A DNA stretch of 64,000 nucleotides, taken from the NCBI RefSeq assembly GCF_003185895.1, contig NZ_QHLY01000012.1, positions 868,001-932,000 on the forward strand, in the 5' to 3' direction. Below are positions 1-8,647 of the stretch, piece after piece. The stretch comes from Cryobacterium arcticum. Its GTDB lineage: Bacteria > Actinomycetota > Actinomycetes > Actinomycetales > Microbacteriaceae. The notes under the pieces were generated by a model. The model worked only from the letters and a program-made list of their open reading frames with translations, had not been told where the DNA came from and searched no databases. Made by a program: the position numbers and the translations under genes. The first letter of the stretch is position 1. Each line of letters starts with the position of its first letter.

Positions 1-2310
1 TTCGACGTGACGCCCGGAGACGTCGGCGACGTGCGCGAGGGCCACCCACGCGCTGACGATACTGCTCCCCCGCCAGGCGGTGCGCTCGTCGACGGCTGCT
101 GTCCTCAAGCGTGCCTCCGCGGGGTGGCCCGCCCGGGTCGGCGGCACCAGCAGAAACCTGAGCAACAGGGCTTCCAGCGAGTCCTCGCCGAGGACCCGTT
201 CGACCAGGCGCACCAGCACTTGGGTTTCGGCGCGTCCGTCCAACGCGCCGCTGACCTCGATCAGGGGAACGCAGCACAGGCTCAGGGCACGCGGATGTTC
301 GGCGCCCACTTCGCGCATCAAGAGCGTCAGCCGGTCGAGAGCCTGCCTGGACGTCGGAGTAGCGCTCAACTGCGCCAGGAGTGCCAGGACCTGCGCCGGC
401 ACGCTCACCCCGGCATCCGATTGGGTCTCGCCCACGGCCGCGAGCTCGTCGAGGATCAGGGGATCAAGTGGCAGGCAGCGTTCGTAGCGCTCGATCATGG
501 CGTACAGCATGGCGCGGCTGGAGATGTCGTCAGCCGCGCGACCGGCGGCTCTGGACGCAGCCATCTGGCTCTCCAGCATCGCCACGTGCAACCAGTTGCC
601 GCCGTGTCCGGCTGCCGTGGCCGCCAGGTCGCTCGCCACCAGGAACAACCACTCGAAGCCGGTCACCCTCGCGGTTTCCGCCACCTCGCGCAGTGTGTCC
701 TCGGCCGGTTGGGGCTGGCCGAGCCGGTCCAGGCACCGTCCTTCTGCCGTCGCCGCGAGCAGGTCGACGGCGGGGTCGCCCCGAACGAACGAGGCGGAAC
801 CGGTGCGCACGGTGTGTAGCCGGCTCTCGACATCGGTGCGGTCCGTGGCGTGCAGCGCATGCAGGATGTCCACGATCGCGGCCCAGCGGGTGAGGCCGGG
901 GTCGACCGGGCCGGCCTTCCGGGTCGCCGTGATCGCGCCGTCTGCGGCGTCGAAGAGCTGATGCACCCGCCGCCTGGCCGGGAAGTGCGGTGCAAGCAGC
1001 AGCAACCGCATGGCCAGGGTGGCGGGCTCGGCCGGCGCGCGCTGAACCCGGCCCAGGGCGCGCCCGACCAGGTCGGTCTCCCCGGCGAGGGCCAGGTCCA
1101 GGCCGTATCGCTCGAGCATCTCGACCACGACATCCGAATCGCTCGCCTGGAGTGACTGCGTCAGCGCGGCGGCACCGTCGGCTCGGTCTGAATACCAGCG
1201 GGATGCCTGGGCATGCCGGGCGGCCGCCTCGCTGGAATCCCGTCGGCGCCCCTCCGCCTGCAGATAGGCGAGCAGGATGGGGTGATAGCGATAGTCCTCG
1301 CTGCCGTCGGCGTCGGGTTCCCGCCCGATCAGGGTGTTCCGCCGGGCCAGACGTTCGAGCACGTCGCCGGCGTCCGCGCGCTCGGTGACCACCACGGCGA
1401 GATCGAGCGGCACGACCTCCCCCACGGCCGAGCGGAGCAGCACCTCCCGGTCAGCGTCGTCGAGACCTGTCACGATCTCCGCGCCGAGATAGTCTGCCAC
1501 CGCGCGGTTGTCACCATTGAACCGGCGCAGGTCCAGGTCGTCCCCCTCGGCCGTGCGCGTCATCGCCAGAGCCAGCGCCGTCGCCCACCCGCCGGTGTGC
1601 CGCCAGAGCGCGGTACCGTCATCCTGGCTCAGCGGCACCCCCTGGTGACGGGCGAGGGCGAACGTCTCGTCGAGCGTGAAGGCGAGGGTGTCGTCCGGGC
1701 ACTCGATGAGTGCGCCTGAGGCTTCCAGCGGAGCAGTGCCGGACACGGGGCGGTACCGACCCGACACCACGAACCGCAGGTCGCTGTCGCTGCCGGAGAG
1801 CCCGTCGAGCAGGTCGGTGAGCTTCGGGCCGAACGGCTGGTTCGGCGCACGCGGTCCGGTGGCCACTGCCAGATGCAGGTCATCGATGAAAACGAACCGG
1901 CGCAGGCCCGTATCCGGCTCCTGCCGGTCCACAGCCAGCCCGGGCCAGGCGGTGCGGACTGTCCTGCCCCCGTCGAGGTCACGACCGCTGAACCAGTGCA
2001 CGGGGTGATTCAGCGCGTGCATCCGCCGTGCCCATGCCGCCATCAGGGTCGTCTTGCCCGATCCGGCCGCGTCCCAGAGCGCGAGCACTCGGGCATTCGG
2101 GCTCTGCAGGCGCTCGAGGAGCACATCGAGCCGTTGCCGATGCAGGTACCAGGAGGGTTCGTCGAGGAGGTCGCGCGGGAGCGGTGTGGCTGCGGCTTCG
2201 CCACGAGGGGACGATGCGGGGTTCACTGAAGATGGGGGGTGCAGTGAAGATGCGGCGTCCACTGAAGATGCGGGGTTCAGTGAAGATGCGGGGTTCAGTG
2301 GAGGGGCCAT
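1..2310 (-). CDS. MalT/LuxR-type (LAL) STAND ATPase transcriptional regulator, 3' part beyond window
   Basis: About 770 codons are visible and the frame is still open at the left edge. A P-loop AAGSGKTT lies at about residues 81-88 and a Walker B segment FVFIDDLH around residue 143, in the order seen in MalT-like ATPases. A long helical, TPR-like region follows. In this family the C terminus carries a LuxR-type helix-turn-helix; here it would lie outside the window, so the DNA-binding role is inferred. ATG at 2310 is chosen because GAGGA sits about 9 bases upstream; an out-of-frame ATG lies 5 bases before it. The first 35 or so residues are an Ala/Ser/Pro-rich hexapeptide repeat absent from typical family members. 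The inducer is unknown. Confidence 0.8.
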   Translation of the reverse strand, partial: MAPPLNPASSLNPASSVDAASSLHPPSSVNPASSPRGEAAATPLPRDLLDEPSWYLHRQRLDVLLERLQSPNARVLALWDAAGSGKTTLMAAWARRMHALNHPVHWFSGRDLDGGRTVRTAWPGLAVDRQEPDTGLRRFVFIDDLHLAVATGPRAPNQPFGPKLTDLLDGLSGSDSDLRFVVSGRYRPVSGTAPLEASGALIECPDDTLAFTLDETFALARHQGVPLSQDDGTALWRHTGGWATALALAMTRTAEGDDLDLRRFNGDNRAVADYLGAEIVTGLDDADREVLLRSAVGEVVPLDLAVVVTERADAGDVLERLARRNTLIGREPDADGSEDYRYHPILLAYLQAEGRRRDSSEAAARHAQASRWYSDRADGAAALTQSLQASDSDVVVEMLERYGLDLALAGETDLVGRALGRVQRAPAEPATLAMRLLLLAPHFPARRRVHQLFDAADGAITATRKAGPVDPGLTRWAAIVDILHALHATDRTDVESRLHTVRTGSASFVRGDPAVDLLAATAEGRCLDRLGQPQPAEDTLREVAETARVTGFEWLFLVASDLAATAAGHGGNWLHVAMLESQMAASRAAGRAADDISSRAMLYAMIERYERCLPLDPLILDELAAVGETQSDAGVSVPAQVLALLAQLSATPTSRQALDRLTLLMREVGAEHPRALSLCCVPLIEVSGALDGRAETQVLVRLVERVLGEDSLEALLLRFLLVPPTRAGHPAEARLRTAAVDERTAWRGSSIVSAWVALAHVADVSGRHVE
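2209..2298 (-). repeat. 18-bp in-frame tandem repeat, about 5 units
   Basis: Two adjacent units (2263-2280 and 2281-2298) are identical, the units at 2245 and 2227 differ at a few bases, and a fifth at 2209 is degenerate. On the coding strand each unit encodes a hexapeptide of the form (L/V)-(N/D/H)-(P/A)-(A/P)-S-S. Because the unit is 18 bp, changes in copy number keep the frame. It sits directly after the start codon of the STAND regulator. Confidence 0.9.
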
Positions 2311-2414
2311 CGGGCATGTTCCTCGAATCGCTTCCGGTGGGCCTGACGCCGGCTGACCTGGCCGCACTGCGTGTGTACCGGCCCCAGCCGCACGACATGA
2401 GCCGCACTATAGGA

Positions 2415-2452
2415 CTCCGTCAAGGCCCCGGATCACCGGGACCTTGACGGAG
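2415..2452. terminator. strong intergenic hairpin, terminator-like
   Basis: CTCCGTCAAGG pairs perfectly with CCTTGACGGAG; one C/A mismatch follows, then CCCGG/CCGGG closes on a four-base loop. It lies downstream of the PemK-like gene and about 105 bases upstream of the STAND regulator start. No T-tract follows on either strand, so it may be a Rho-dependent or weak terminator, or an operator. The surrounding 2311-2578 gap holds nothing else I can support. Confidence 0.5.
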
Positions 2453-2578
2453 CTGCTCGCGGCGTTCGGGTCACCGCCAGTGAGGTGATACTGCCGCGGT
2501 GGCCCGGCCTGGTCAAGGGGGTAGCCCTACCGGATCGGCGAGGCGTTCCGGCGGGCACGCTGGCGGGTGACTGCCCGC

Positions 2579-3133
2579 TCAGCGCCAGCCGTACCGCGTG
2601 CGCAGGGCACGTTCGATGAGGGTGTACCGGGCGGAATCGATGAAGGTGCCTTCACGGCGCACAACGTCCGGTGAGACTCTGAACACCCGGTCGACGGCGG
2701 CCCAACTCGGTCGACGGTCGCGGTCCCAGTCCCCCACGCCGAGTGGAACGAAGTCCGCGTCACCGGTGTGGTCCTTGCTGGTCAGTTGCACAGCGAGCAC
2801 GGCGCCGCCGGTGAGCGTCGCCACGACGACAACGGGGCGGTCCTTACCCCTGCCGTCACGTTCTTCGTAGGGAACCCAGGTCCAGACGATCTCGCCAGGG
2901 TCGAGAGCACCGTTCGGGCTGGGCGCGTAGCCCCACCCCGGCCGGCGCACCTGGACCGGGTCGAGTTCGACCGTGGCGGCAGGGCCGGACTGGCCCGCGC
3001 TGGGCTCAACCTCGGGCTCGCCGGGGCCGGCGGACGTCCTCGGAGCCGGCCGTGGTGTGCTGCGGCCCGACGGCGGGCGGGCGCCGACGAGGGCAGAACG
3101 AAGGGCGGTGAGGAAGCGTCGGGTGCGTGACAC
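2579..3133 (-). CDS. PemK/MazF-family toxin-like protein
   Basis: 184 aa. The C-terminal part, from about residue 78 (GEIVWTWVPYEE, then KDRPVVVVA), matches the PemK/MazF fold found in endoribonuclease toxins. The first 70 or so residues are basic then Pro/Ala-rich and look disordered. No antitoxin-sized ORF lies next to it, so it may be an orphan or a non-toxic actinobacterial branch; mRNA cleavage is a family inference. The GTG start is favoured because TAGTGT ends 6 bases before it, suggesting a leaderless transcript. Confidence 0.7.
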   Translation of the reverse strand: MSRTRRFLTALRSALVGARPPSGRSTPRPAPRTSAGPGEPEVEPSAGQSGPAATVELDPVQVRRPGWGYAPSPNGALDPGEIVWTWVPYEERDGRGKDRPVVVVATLTGGAVLAVQLTSKDHTGDADFVPLGVGDWDRDRRPSWAAVDRVFRVSPDVVRREGTFIDSARYTLIERALRTRYGWR

Positions 3134-3139
3134 ACCCGA

Positions 3140-3145
3140 ACACTA
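3140..3145 (-). promoter_or_regulatory. -10 hexamer TAGTGT, leaderless start of the PemK-like gene
   Basis: TAGTGT is followed by 6 bases and then the GTG at 3133. Transcription would start at or next to the start codon. There is no Shine-Dalgarno-like sequence. Confidence 0.5.
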
Positions 3146-3175
3146 CCTCACCACCCTGTCGGAGGTGGCTACCGC

Positions 3176-4393
3176 CTAGTTGACGAGCGCGTAGCCCTCT
3201 TCACCGTGCACCGAGGTGTCGATGCCGGCGACTTCGTCTTCGTTCTTGACGCGGAAGCCGATGGTCTTCTCGATGGCCAGGCCCAGGAGGTAGGCGACGA
3301 CGAACGAGTAGATCAGGACCGAGAACGCGGCGATGGCCTGTACGGCCAGCTGGCCGAGGTCTCCACCGACGAAGAGGCCGGTGTCGATGGCGAAGAAGCC
3401 CAGGTACAGGGTGCCGATGAGACCGCCGACGAGGTGGATGCCCACGACGTCGAGCGAGTCGTCGAAGCCGAACTTGAACTTCATCTCGATGGCCATGGCG
3501 CAGACGGCGCCGGCAACGACACCGAGCAGCAGGGCCCAGCCGGGCTCGAGGTTGGCGCAGGCCGGGGTGATGGCGACGAGGCCGGCGACGGCTCCCGATG
3601 CGGCTCCGACCGAGGTGGCCTTGCCGTCCTTGACCTTCTCGACGATCAGCCAGCCGAGGATCGCGGCGGCGGTTGCGCCCAGGGTGTTGACCATGATCAG
3701 GCCGACGTTGGCGAGGCCGTTGAGCCATTCGGCACCGGCGTTGAAGCCGAACCAGCCGAACCAGAGAATGGAAGCGCCGAGCAGGACCAGGGGCACATTG
3801 TGCGGCTTGGTGATGCCCTTCTGGAAGCCGATGCGCTTGCCGAGGACGAGAGCGAGAGCGAGGGCTGCTGCACCGGCGTTGATGTGCACTGCGGTACCAC
3901 CGGCGTAGTCGATCACGCCGGGGAGGCCGAGGGTGTCGCCGAGGCTCATGATCCAGCCACCGCCCCAGACCCAGGCTGCGACCGGGAAGTAGACCAGGGT
4001 GGCCCAGATGCCGGCGAAGATCATCCAGGACCCGAACTTGGCGCGGTCAGCGACGGCGCCGGAGATCAGGGCGACGGTGATGATCGCGAAGGTAGCACCG
4101 TAGGTGGCGCCGAGGAGGTCTGTGCTGCCGGTCTCACCGGTGGCGAGCGAGCCGAGCCCGAAGTCGGAGAACGGGTTGCCGGCGAACTGGGTGGGTGCGT
4201 CCACGGCGCTCATGTTGAATCCATACAGGATCCACAGGACGGTGATCAGTCCCAATGCTCCGAAGCTCATCATCATCATGCTGACGACGCTCTTGGCCTT
4301 GACCAAGCCGCCGTAGAAGAACGCGACTCCCGGAGTCATGAACAGCACCAGTGCGGTGGCCGTCAACCCCCATGCAATGCTTCCCGTGTCCAT
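3176..4393 (-). CDS. amt: ammonium transporter
   Basis: 405 aa, a normal length for Amt/MEP/Rh channels, with about 11 hydrophobic segments. The N terminus (FMTPGVAFFYGG) and the two pore histidines, in the segments DYAGGTAVHINAG and VVGIHLVGG, are present. It moves ammonium or ammonia across the cytoplasmic membrane. GAGGA lies 6 bases before the ATG. No glnK/P-II gene follows; the next gene on the strand is the unrelated PemK-like one, so amt appears to be monocistronic. A GlnR-type double box lies about 110 bases upstream, which fits induction under nitrogen limitation. Confidence 0.95.
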   Translation of the reverse strand: MDTGSIAWGLTATALVLFMTPGVAFFYGGLVKAKSVVSMMMMSFGALGLITVLWILYGFNMSAVDAPTQFAGNPFSDFGLGSLATGETGSTDLLGATYGATFAIITVALISGAVADRAKFGSWMIFAGIWATLVYFPVAAWVWGGGWIMSLGDTLGLPGVIDYAGGTAVHINAGAAALALALVLGKRIGFQKGITKPHNVPLVLLGASILWFGWFGFNAGAEWLNGLANVGLIMVNTLGATAAAILGWLIVEKVKDGKATSVGAASGAVAGLVAITPACANLEPGWALLLGVVAGAVCAMAIEMKFKFGFDDSLDVVGIHLVGGLIGTLYLGFFAIDTGLFVGGDLGQLAVQAIAAFSVLIYSFVVAYLLGLAIEKTIGFRVKNEDEVAGIDTSVHGEEGYALVN

Positions 4394-4500
4394 AGTTTGT
4401 CCTCACACCTCTCGAATTTGCTGGGCGTAACCGAGGGCCGCAGCGATCGTGCGGGTTGCTATGTCAGTCTCGGGTACGCCCTTCAGTCTCCGACCACGAC

Positions 4501-4538
4501 GTTTCAAGAGGTGCACCGGCGTGTTTCCGGCAGGTTAC
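4501..4538 (-). promoter_or_regulatory. GlnR-type double box upstream of amt
   Basis: On the minus strand the blocks read GTAAC-N6-GAAAC-N6-GTGCA-N6-GAAAC, with exactly the 5-6-5-6-5-6-5 spacing of the actinobacterial GlnR consensus (gTnAc-n6-GaAAc repeated every 22 bp). Only the third block deviates. A further GTAAC-N7-GAAAC lies at 4565-4581. The remainder of 4394-4577 is the amt leader and shows no ORF. Confidence 0.7.
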
Positions 4539-4577
4539 GCAACCGGTGCGCAGGTTAATACCGTGTTTCGACCGGGG

Positions 4578-5633
4578 TTACTCCGCTTGCGGCGGCAACT
4601 CCCCCGTCGTCAGGGCGACCATGCGGGATTGGGAGCGCTGGTACTTCTTGCGGTAACCGCCCTGCAGCATCTCCGCGTCGAAGACATCGTGCAGCGGCAG
4701 GCCGGTGGCGATGATCGGGATCTCCGCGTCGTACACCCGGTCGATGAACGCCACCAGGCGCAACGCATCCGTCTGATCGGTGAGCAGGTAGACGTTCTGC
4801 AGCGCGATCACATCGAGGCCGGCGATCATCTTGATGTACTTCGACGGGTGCACGGTGCTCAGGTGGGTGATCAGTGCGCCGAAGTCGTCGACGCTGACCG
4901 TCGAGCCGCGTTCGACCAAGGCCCCGGCTAGGCGGACCAGCTCCTCCGGCACCACGGCGGCGGCCTGCCCGGCGGTGTCGCGCCGCCGATAGTCGAGACC
5001 ATCGATACGTACCGTTTCGAAGTTCGCCGACATGGCCTGGATCTCGCGCAGGAAGTCGGCGGCAGCGAAGCGCCCCTCCCCCAGCGAATTCGGCGGGGTG
5101 TTGCTGGTGGCGGCGACCCTGGTTCCTGTGCTGATCAGCTCGCCGAGCAGCCGGGTCATGAGCATGGTGTCGCCGGGGTCGTCGAGTTCGAATTCGTCGA
5201 TGCAGATGAGTTTGGCGCCGGTGAGCTGCTTCACTGCCTGCGCATAGCCGAGCGCGCCGACAAGGGCGGTGTACTCGATGAAGGTGCCGAAGTACTTGGG
5301 ACCGGGCGCCTCGTGCCAGAGCGCCGCGAGCAGGTGGGTCTTGCCCACCCCGAATCCGCCGTCGAGGTAGATGCCGGGAAGTTCATTCCTGGCCTTGCGG
5401 GTGCGGGAGAAGAAACCGCCCGGCCGCGCCCGCCAGGCGGCAAAGGCGTTCAGCCGCTCCACCGCATCCAGCTGCGAGGGGTAGTCCAGGTCGGGCCGGT
5501 ACGACTCGAACGACGCGTGCTCGAACTGCGGCGGCGGCACGAGTTCGGCCACAATCTCGGCGCCGGTGATCGACGGCGACCTGTCGATCAGGCGCAACGG
5601 TGTCTCGCGGGTCGTCTGGGTCAGCTCTGACAT
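4578..5633 (-). CDS. zapE: ZapE/AFG1-family AAA ATPase
   Basis: 351 aa. Walker A GGFGVGKT is at residues 92-99 and Walker B LICIDEFEL around 142-150; a TSNTPP sensor segment follows, as in the AFG1/ZapE family. In E. coli ZapE interacts with the Z ring; AFG1 relatives in mitochondria assist protein turnover. The role in actinobacteria is inferred. The ATG at 5633 is preferred over one nine codons upstream because AGGAA lies 6 bases before it. Confidence 0.85.
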   Translation of the reverse strand: MSELTQTTRETPLRLIDRSPSITGAEIVAELVPPPQFEHASFESYRPDLDYPSQLDAVERLNAFAAWRARPGGFFSRTRKARNELPGIYLDGGFGVGKTHLLAALWHEAPGPKYFGTFIEYTALVGALGYAQAVKQLTGAKLICIDEFELDDPGDTMLMTRLLGELISTGTRVAATSNTPPNSLGEGRFAAADFLREIQAMSANFETVRIDGLDYRRRDTAGQAAAVVPEELVRLAGALVERGSTVSVDDFGALITHLSTVHPSKYIKMIAGLDVIALQNVYLLTDQTDALRLVAFIDRVYDAEIPIIATGLPLHDVFDAEMLQGGYRKKYQRSQSRMVALTTGELPPQAE

Positions 5634-5875
5634 CCGGTTCCTGTCTGTCGCAACCGGCATCCTGACGGAATTTCGGTGTGGGGTTCTGCCTTGTAGAACT
5701 CGGGGGCTGTGGTTTATGGAAGGCCCACGCCCCGCCTCGAAACGTCATCTTCCCAGCGTGCCCCGGCGTGTGCCGGGCTGCGCAGGTAGATTCGGTTCGC
5801 GAGTTGTCCACCAGCCTAAATGCACACAGACCGGGGCCGGGCCGCAGAAACGGTCTCGGCTCCTCAGGAGGAAAC

Positions 5876-6778
5876 ATGACCGTCGAAACAGATCCATCCG
5901 CACGGTTCGCAGAGTTCGCCCATCCGGAACGCCTGGTCTCGACCGACTGGCTTCAGGAGCACCTCGGCGCACCGGGTCTTGTCGTCGTCGAATCCGATGA
6001 GGACGTTCTCCTCTACGAAACCGGTCACATTCCCGGTGCGGTCAAGATCGACTGGCACACCGACCTCAACGACCCGGTGCAGCGCGACTATATCGACGGC
6101 GCCGCCTTCGCCGCACTGGTGGGCCGCAAGGGAATCGGTCGCGACAGCACTGTCGTGATCTACGGCGACAAGAGCAACTGGTGGGCCGCGTACGCCCTGT
6201 GGGTGTTCACGCTCTTCGGCCACACGGATGTGCGGCTGCTCGACGGAGGTCGCCAGAAATGGTTGGCAGAGGGGCGCGAGGTCACCACCGACCGCGAGTC
6301 GGCCGAACCGGCCGCCTATCCGGTGGTCGAGCGGAACGATGCACCGATTCGCGCCTTCAAAGAGGACGTGCTCGGGCACTTCGGCCACCCGCTGATCGAT
6401 GTGCGCTCGCCGGAGGAGTACAGCGGGCAGCGCACGACCGCGCCGGCCTACCCTGAGGAGGGTGCGCTGCGGGCCGGCCACATTCCCTCTGCGGTCTCGG
6501 TGCCCTGGGCCCGGGCCGCCGCGGACGACGCCACCTTCCGCAGCCGGGCGGAGCTCGACGCCATCTACCGCGACGAAGTGGGCCTGACCGGCGACGAACC
6601 CGTCATCGCGTACTGCCGCATCGGCGAACGGTCCAGCCACACCTGGTTCGTGCTCCAGCACCTGCTCGGCATTGAGAATGTGCAGAACTACGACGGCTCC
6701 TGGACCGAGTGGGGCAGCGCCGTGCGCGTTCCGATCGTGCAGGGAACCGAAGCCGGCACGGCCCCGGCTCCCCGGTGA
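5876..6778 (+). CDS. thiosulfate/3-mercaptopyruvate sulfurtransferase, two rhodanese domains
   Basis: 300 aa with tandem rhodanese domains: an inactive N-terminal one (about 15-130) and a catalytic C-terminal one (about 160-295). The active-site loop is CRIGERS with Cys247, the CysA/SseA-type loop. It transfers sulfane sulfur through a cysteine persulfide. AGGAGGA sits 5 bases before the ATG, an unusually strong ribosome binding site for this window. The sufE gene follows 69 bases later, so the two may form a sulfur relay. It is divergent from zapE. Confidence 0.9.
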   Translation: MTVETDPSARFAEFAHPERLVSTDWLQEHLGAPGLVVVESDEDVLLYETGHIPGAVKIDWHTDLNDPVQRDYIDGAAFAALVGRKGIGRDSTVVIYGDKSNWWAAYALWVFTLFGHTDVRLLDGGRQKWLAEGREVTTDRESAEPAAYPVVERNDAPIRAFKEDVLGHFGHPLIDVRSPEEYSGQRTTAPAYPEEGALRAGHIPSAVSVPWARAAADDATFRSRAELDAIYRDEVGLTGDEPVIAYCRIGERSSHTWFVLQHLLGIENVQNYDGSWTEWGSAVRVPIVQGTEAGTAPAPR

Positions 6779-6834
6779 CGACGGGACGATGGCGGCGTCG
6801 GGCAGGCGTTCACCAGCAGCCGCGGCGGGCATGG

Positions 6835-6840
6835 CAGAAT
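6835..6840 (+). promoter_or_regulatory. -10-like CAGAAT, possible leaderless start of sufE
   Basis: CAGAAT ends 7 bases before the sufE ATG and no ribosome binding site is present. sufE may be transcribed separately from the sulfurtransferase gene. The hexamer is one of the weaker ones in the set. Confidence 0.35.
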
Positions 6841-6847
6841 TAACCCG

Positions 6848-7297
6848 ATGACCAGTACGGAATTGCCTGCCCAACTCGCGGAGATCCGCGAGGACTTCCT
6901 GGCGCTCGAACAGAGCGACCGCTTGCAACTACTCCTGGAGTTCTCCAACGAGCTGCCCGCCCTGCCGGAGCGTTACCAGGACCATCCCGATCTGTTCGAG
7001 CGGGTGGTGGAGTGCCAGTCGCCGGTGTTCATCGTCGTGGAGGTCGACCAGGACCGGGCCGTGCACCTGTACGCGACCGCGCCCGCCGAGTCCCCCACCA
7101 CCCGTGGTTTCGCGTCGATCCTGGCCCAGGGACTGGACGGACTCAGCATCGACGAGGTGCTGGCCGTTCCGGATGACTTTCCGCAGACGATCGGTCTCAC
7201 CCAGGCGGTGTCGCCGCTCCGGCTGCGCGGCATGACGGCCATGCTGGGCCGCACCAAACGTCAGCTGCGCGAACGCGCGGCAGCGCTCACCGCGTAG
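6848..7297 (+). CDS. sufE: SufE-family cysteine desulfurase accessory protein
   Basis: 149 aa, the usual SufE length. The conserved motif VECQSPVF with sulfur-accepting Cys56 is intact, as is the later TRGFASIL segment. SufE takes persulfide sulfur from the SufS desulfurase for Fe-S cluster assembly. Here it neighbours a rhodanese instead of the suf operon, so an alternative sulfur donor is possible (inference). It converges on the hydrolase gene; the 51-base gap holds no clear terminator. Confidence 0.9.
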   Translation: MTSTELPAQLAEIREDFLALEQSDRLQLLLEFSNELPALPERYQDHPDLFERVVECQSPVFIVVEVDQDRAVHLYATAPAESPTTRGFASILAQGLDGLSIDEVLAVPDDFPQTIGLTQAVSPLRLRGMTAMLGRTKRQLRERAAALTA

Positions 7298-7348
7298 TCC
7301 AGCCGGCCGGCGAACCGTCGTCGGGCCGCAGTCGACGCCGCGACCGGG

Positions 7349-8584
7349 TCAGCGGCCGGCGGACTCGTCGGCCGCAGCGATGGCCGGGTGCATGGATGCG
7401 AGTGTGCCCAGCCAGGCCAGGATCGCCGCGTTCCAGGCCGCAGGGTCGTAGTTCCAGAGCTTGGTGTGGGTGGCCTCGGCGAACGGCACCAGGGTGACGA
7501 TGTCCGGGCGCGCCTCGGCCAGCAACCGGGACGGCGCGGACGGAACGTACCCGTCGTCGTCGCTGTGCAGGATCAGGATGGGCAGGCTCAGGTCGGCCGC
7601 GCGCGCCACGAAGTCGAGCCTGGGCAGGTCGATCGGCAGGTGCAGACCCGTCACCACCCGGCCCCAGCGGTGCGCCATGATGCCGAGGGCGCCTCGCACC
7701 ACGATTCGGGGAAGCCGCAGCAGCACCGCCTGGTAGGCCACGACATCCGCCCAGTCGATGACGGGTGAATCGAGCACGATGCCGACCAGCCGGCCGTCGT
7801 GCCTGGCGCGGGTGGCGGCCTGCAGCGAGATCGCACCGCCCATGGACCAACCCATCAGCACAATGCGGGTGGCACCGTTCGCTGCCGCGAAGTCGATCGC
7901 GGCCTCGACGTCGCGCCATTCGGTGTCACCGAGGCCGAACCGGCCATCGGCGCTCGGCGGCGCCTCACCGTCGTTGCGGTAGGACACCAGTAACGAGGTG
8001 TACCCGGCCGACTGGAACACCGGAACCGCCCGGAGCGTCTCGTGCCTGCGCACCCCGCGCCCGTGTACCTGGATCACCCAGTCACCGGAATCCCGCGCGG
8101 CCGGGATGAGCCAGGCCGGAGCGTCCCCGAGGTCGGTCGGCACCGTCACGTTGCTGAATTCCACGCCCAGGTCCCAGGGGCCGAGGAAGGAGTACCCGCC
8201 GAGCCGGCCGGACACGACGGTGCTGAGGTCACCGAAGTCCACCTTCAGGACGCGTCTGGTCACCGACTTCTCGGTGCGCCGTTCGATGCCGCCCAGGCGG
8301 GCGTGGCCGGTATCGCCGGCGAACCAGAAGCTGTAGTCGCCGGGGAGGACCGCGTCGACGGTCGCCTCCAACGTGATGGTGCCGGCCGCCAGGTCGACAG
8401 CAAACACCCGGGTGTCGTCTGCCCGCTTCGATGACGGCGTGACGATCCGACGGGCCATCACGCCGGCCAGCACCCCTGCCGACACGATCGCGGCCGTACC
8501 CAGGGCCAGGGCGCCGCCCGCGAGCACCAGGGCGGCCAGGACCAGGCCGTTCGCTCGCGCCTGCCGTGCATCGGTCGCCTTCAT
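7349..8584 (-). CDS. membrane-anchored alpha/beta hydrolase
   Basis: 411 aa. One hydrophobic segment at about residues 13-42 is followed by a region without recognisable motifs and then an alpha/beta hydrolase domain. The nucleophile elbow is GWSMGG with Ser247; the likely acid lies in LHSDDDGYVP and the His in EATHTKLW. This matches the DUF1749/dienelactone-like serine hydrolases often labelled 'alpha/beta hydrolase' in actinobacteria. Substrate unknown. GGAGG lies close before the ATG. The catalytic domain is probably extracytoplasmic or membrane-proximal. Confidence 0.8.
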   Translation of the reverse strand: MKATDARQARANGLVLAALVLAGGALALGTAAIVSAGVLAGVMARRIVTPSSKRADDTRVFAVDLAAGTITLEATVDAVLPGDYSFWFAGDTGHARLGGIERRTEKSVTRRVLKVDFGDLSTVVSGRLGGYSFLGPWDLGVEFSNVTVPTDLGDAPAWLIPAARDSGDWVIQVHGRGVRRHETLRAVPVFQSAGYTSLLVSYRNDGEAPPSADGRFGLGDTEWRDVEAAIDFAAANGATRIVLMGWSMGGAISLQAATRARHDGRLVGIVLDSPVIDWADVVAYQAVLLRLPRIVVRGALGIMAHRWGRVVTGLHLPIDLPRLDFVARAADLSLPILILHSDDDGYVPSAPSRLLAEARPDIVTLVPFAEATHTKLWNYDPAAWNAAILAWLGTLASMHPAIAAADESAGR

Positions 8585-8635
8585 GCCTACCTCCGGTTGT
8601 TCGGCGTGCCTCGCACCAGCGCACGGAAAAAACTC

Positions 8636-8641
8636 TAGTCT
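8636..8641 (+). promoter_or_regulatory. -10 hexamer TAGTCT, leaderless start of the DUF3000 gene
   Basis: TAGTCT is followed by 6 bases and the GTG at 8648. No convincing -35 is visible and no ribosome binding site exists. Confidence 0.5.
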
Positions 8642-8647
8642 GCAGAC

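Noticed and set aside
3206-4558. 450-codon open frame opposite amt
   Set aside because: Acidic low-complexity product without motifs; the Amt frame is unambiguous.
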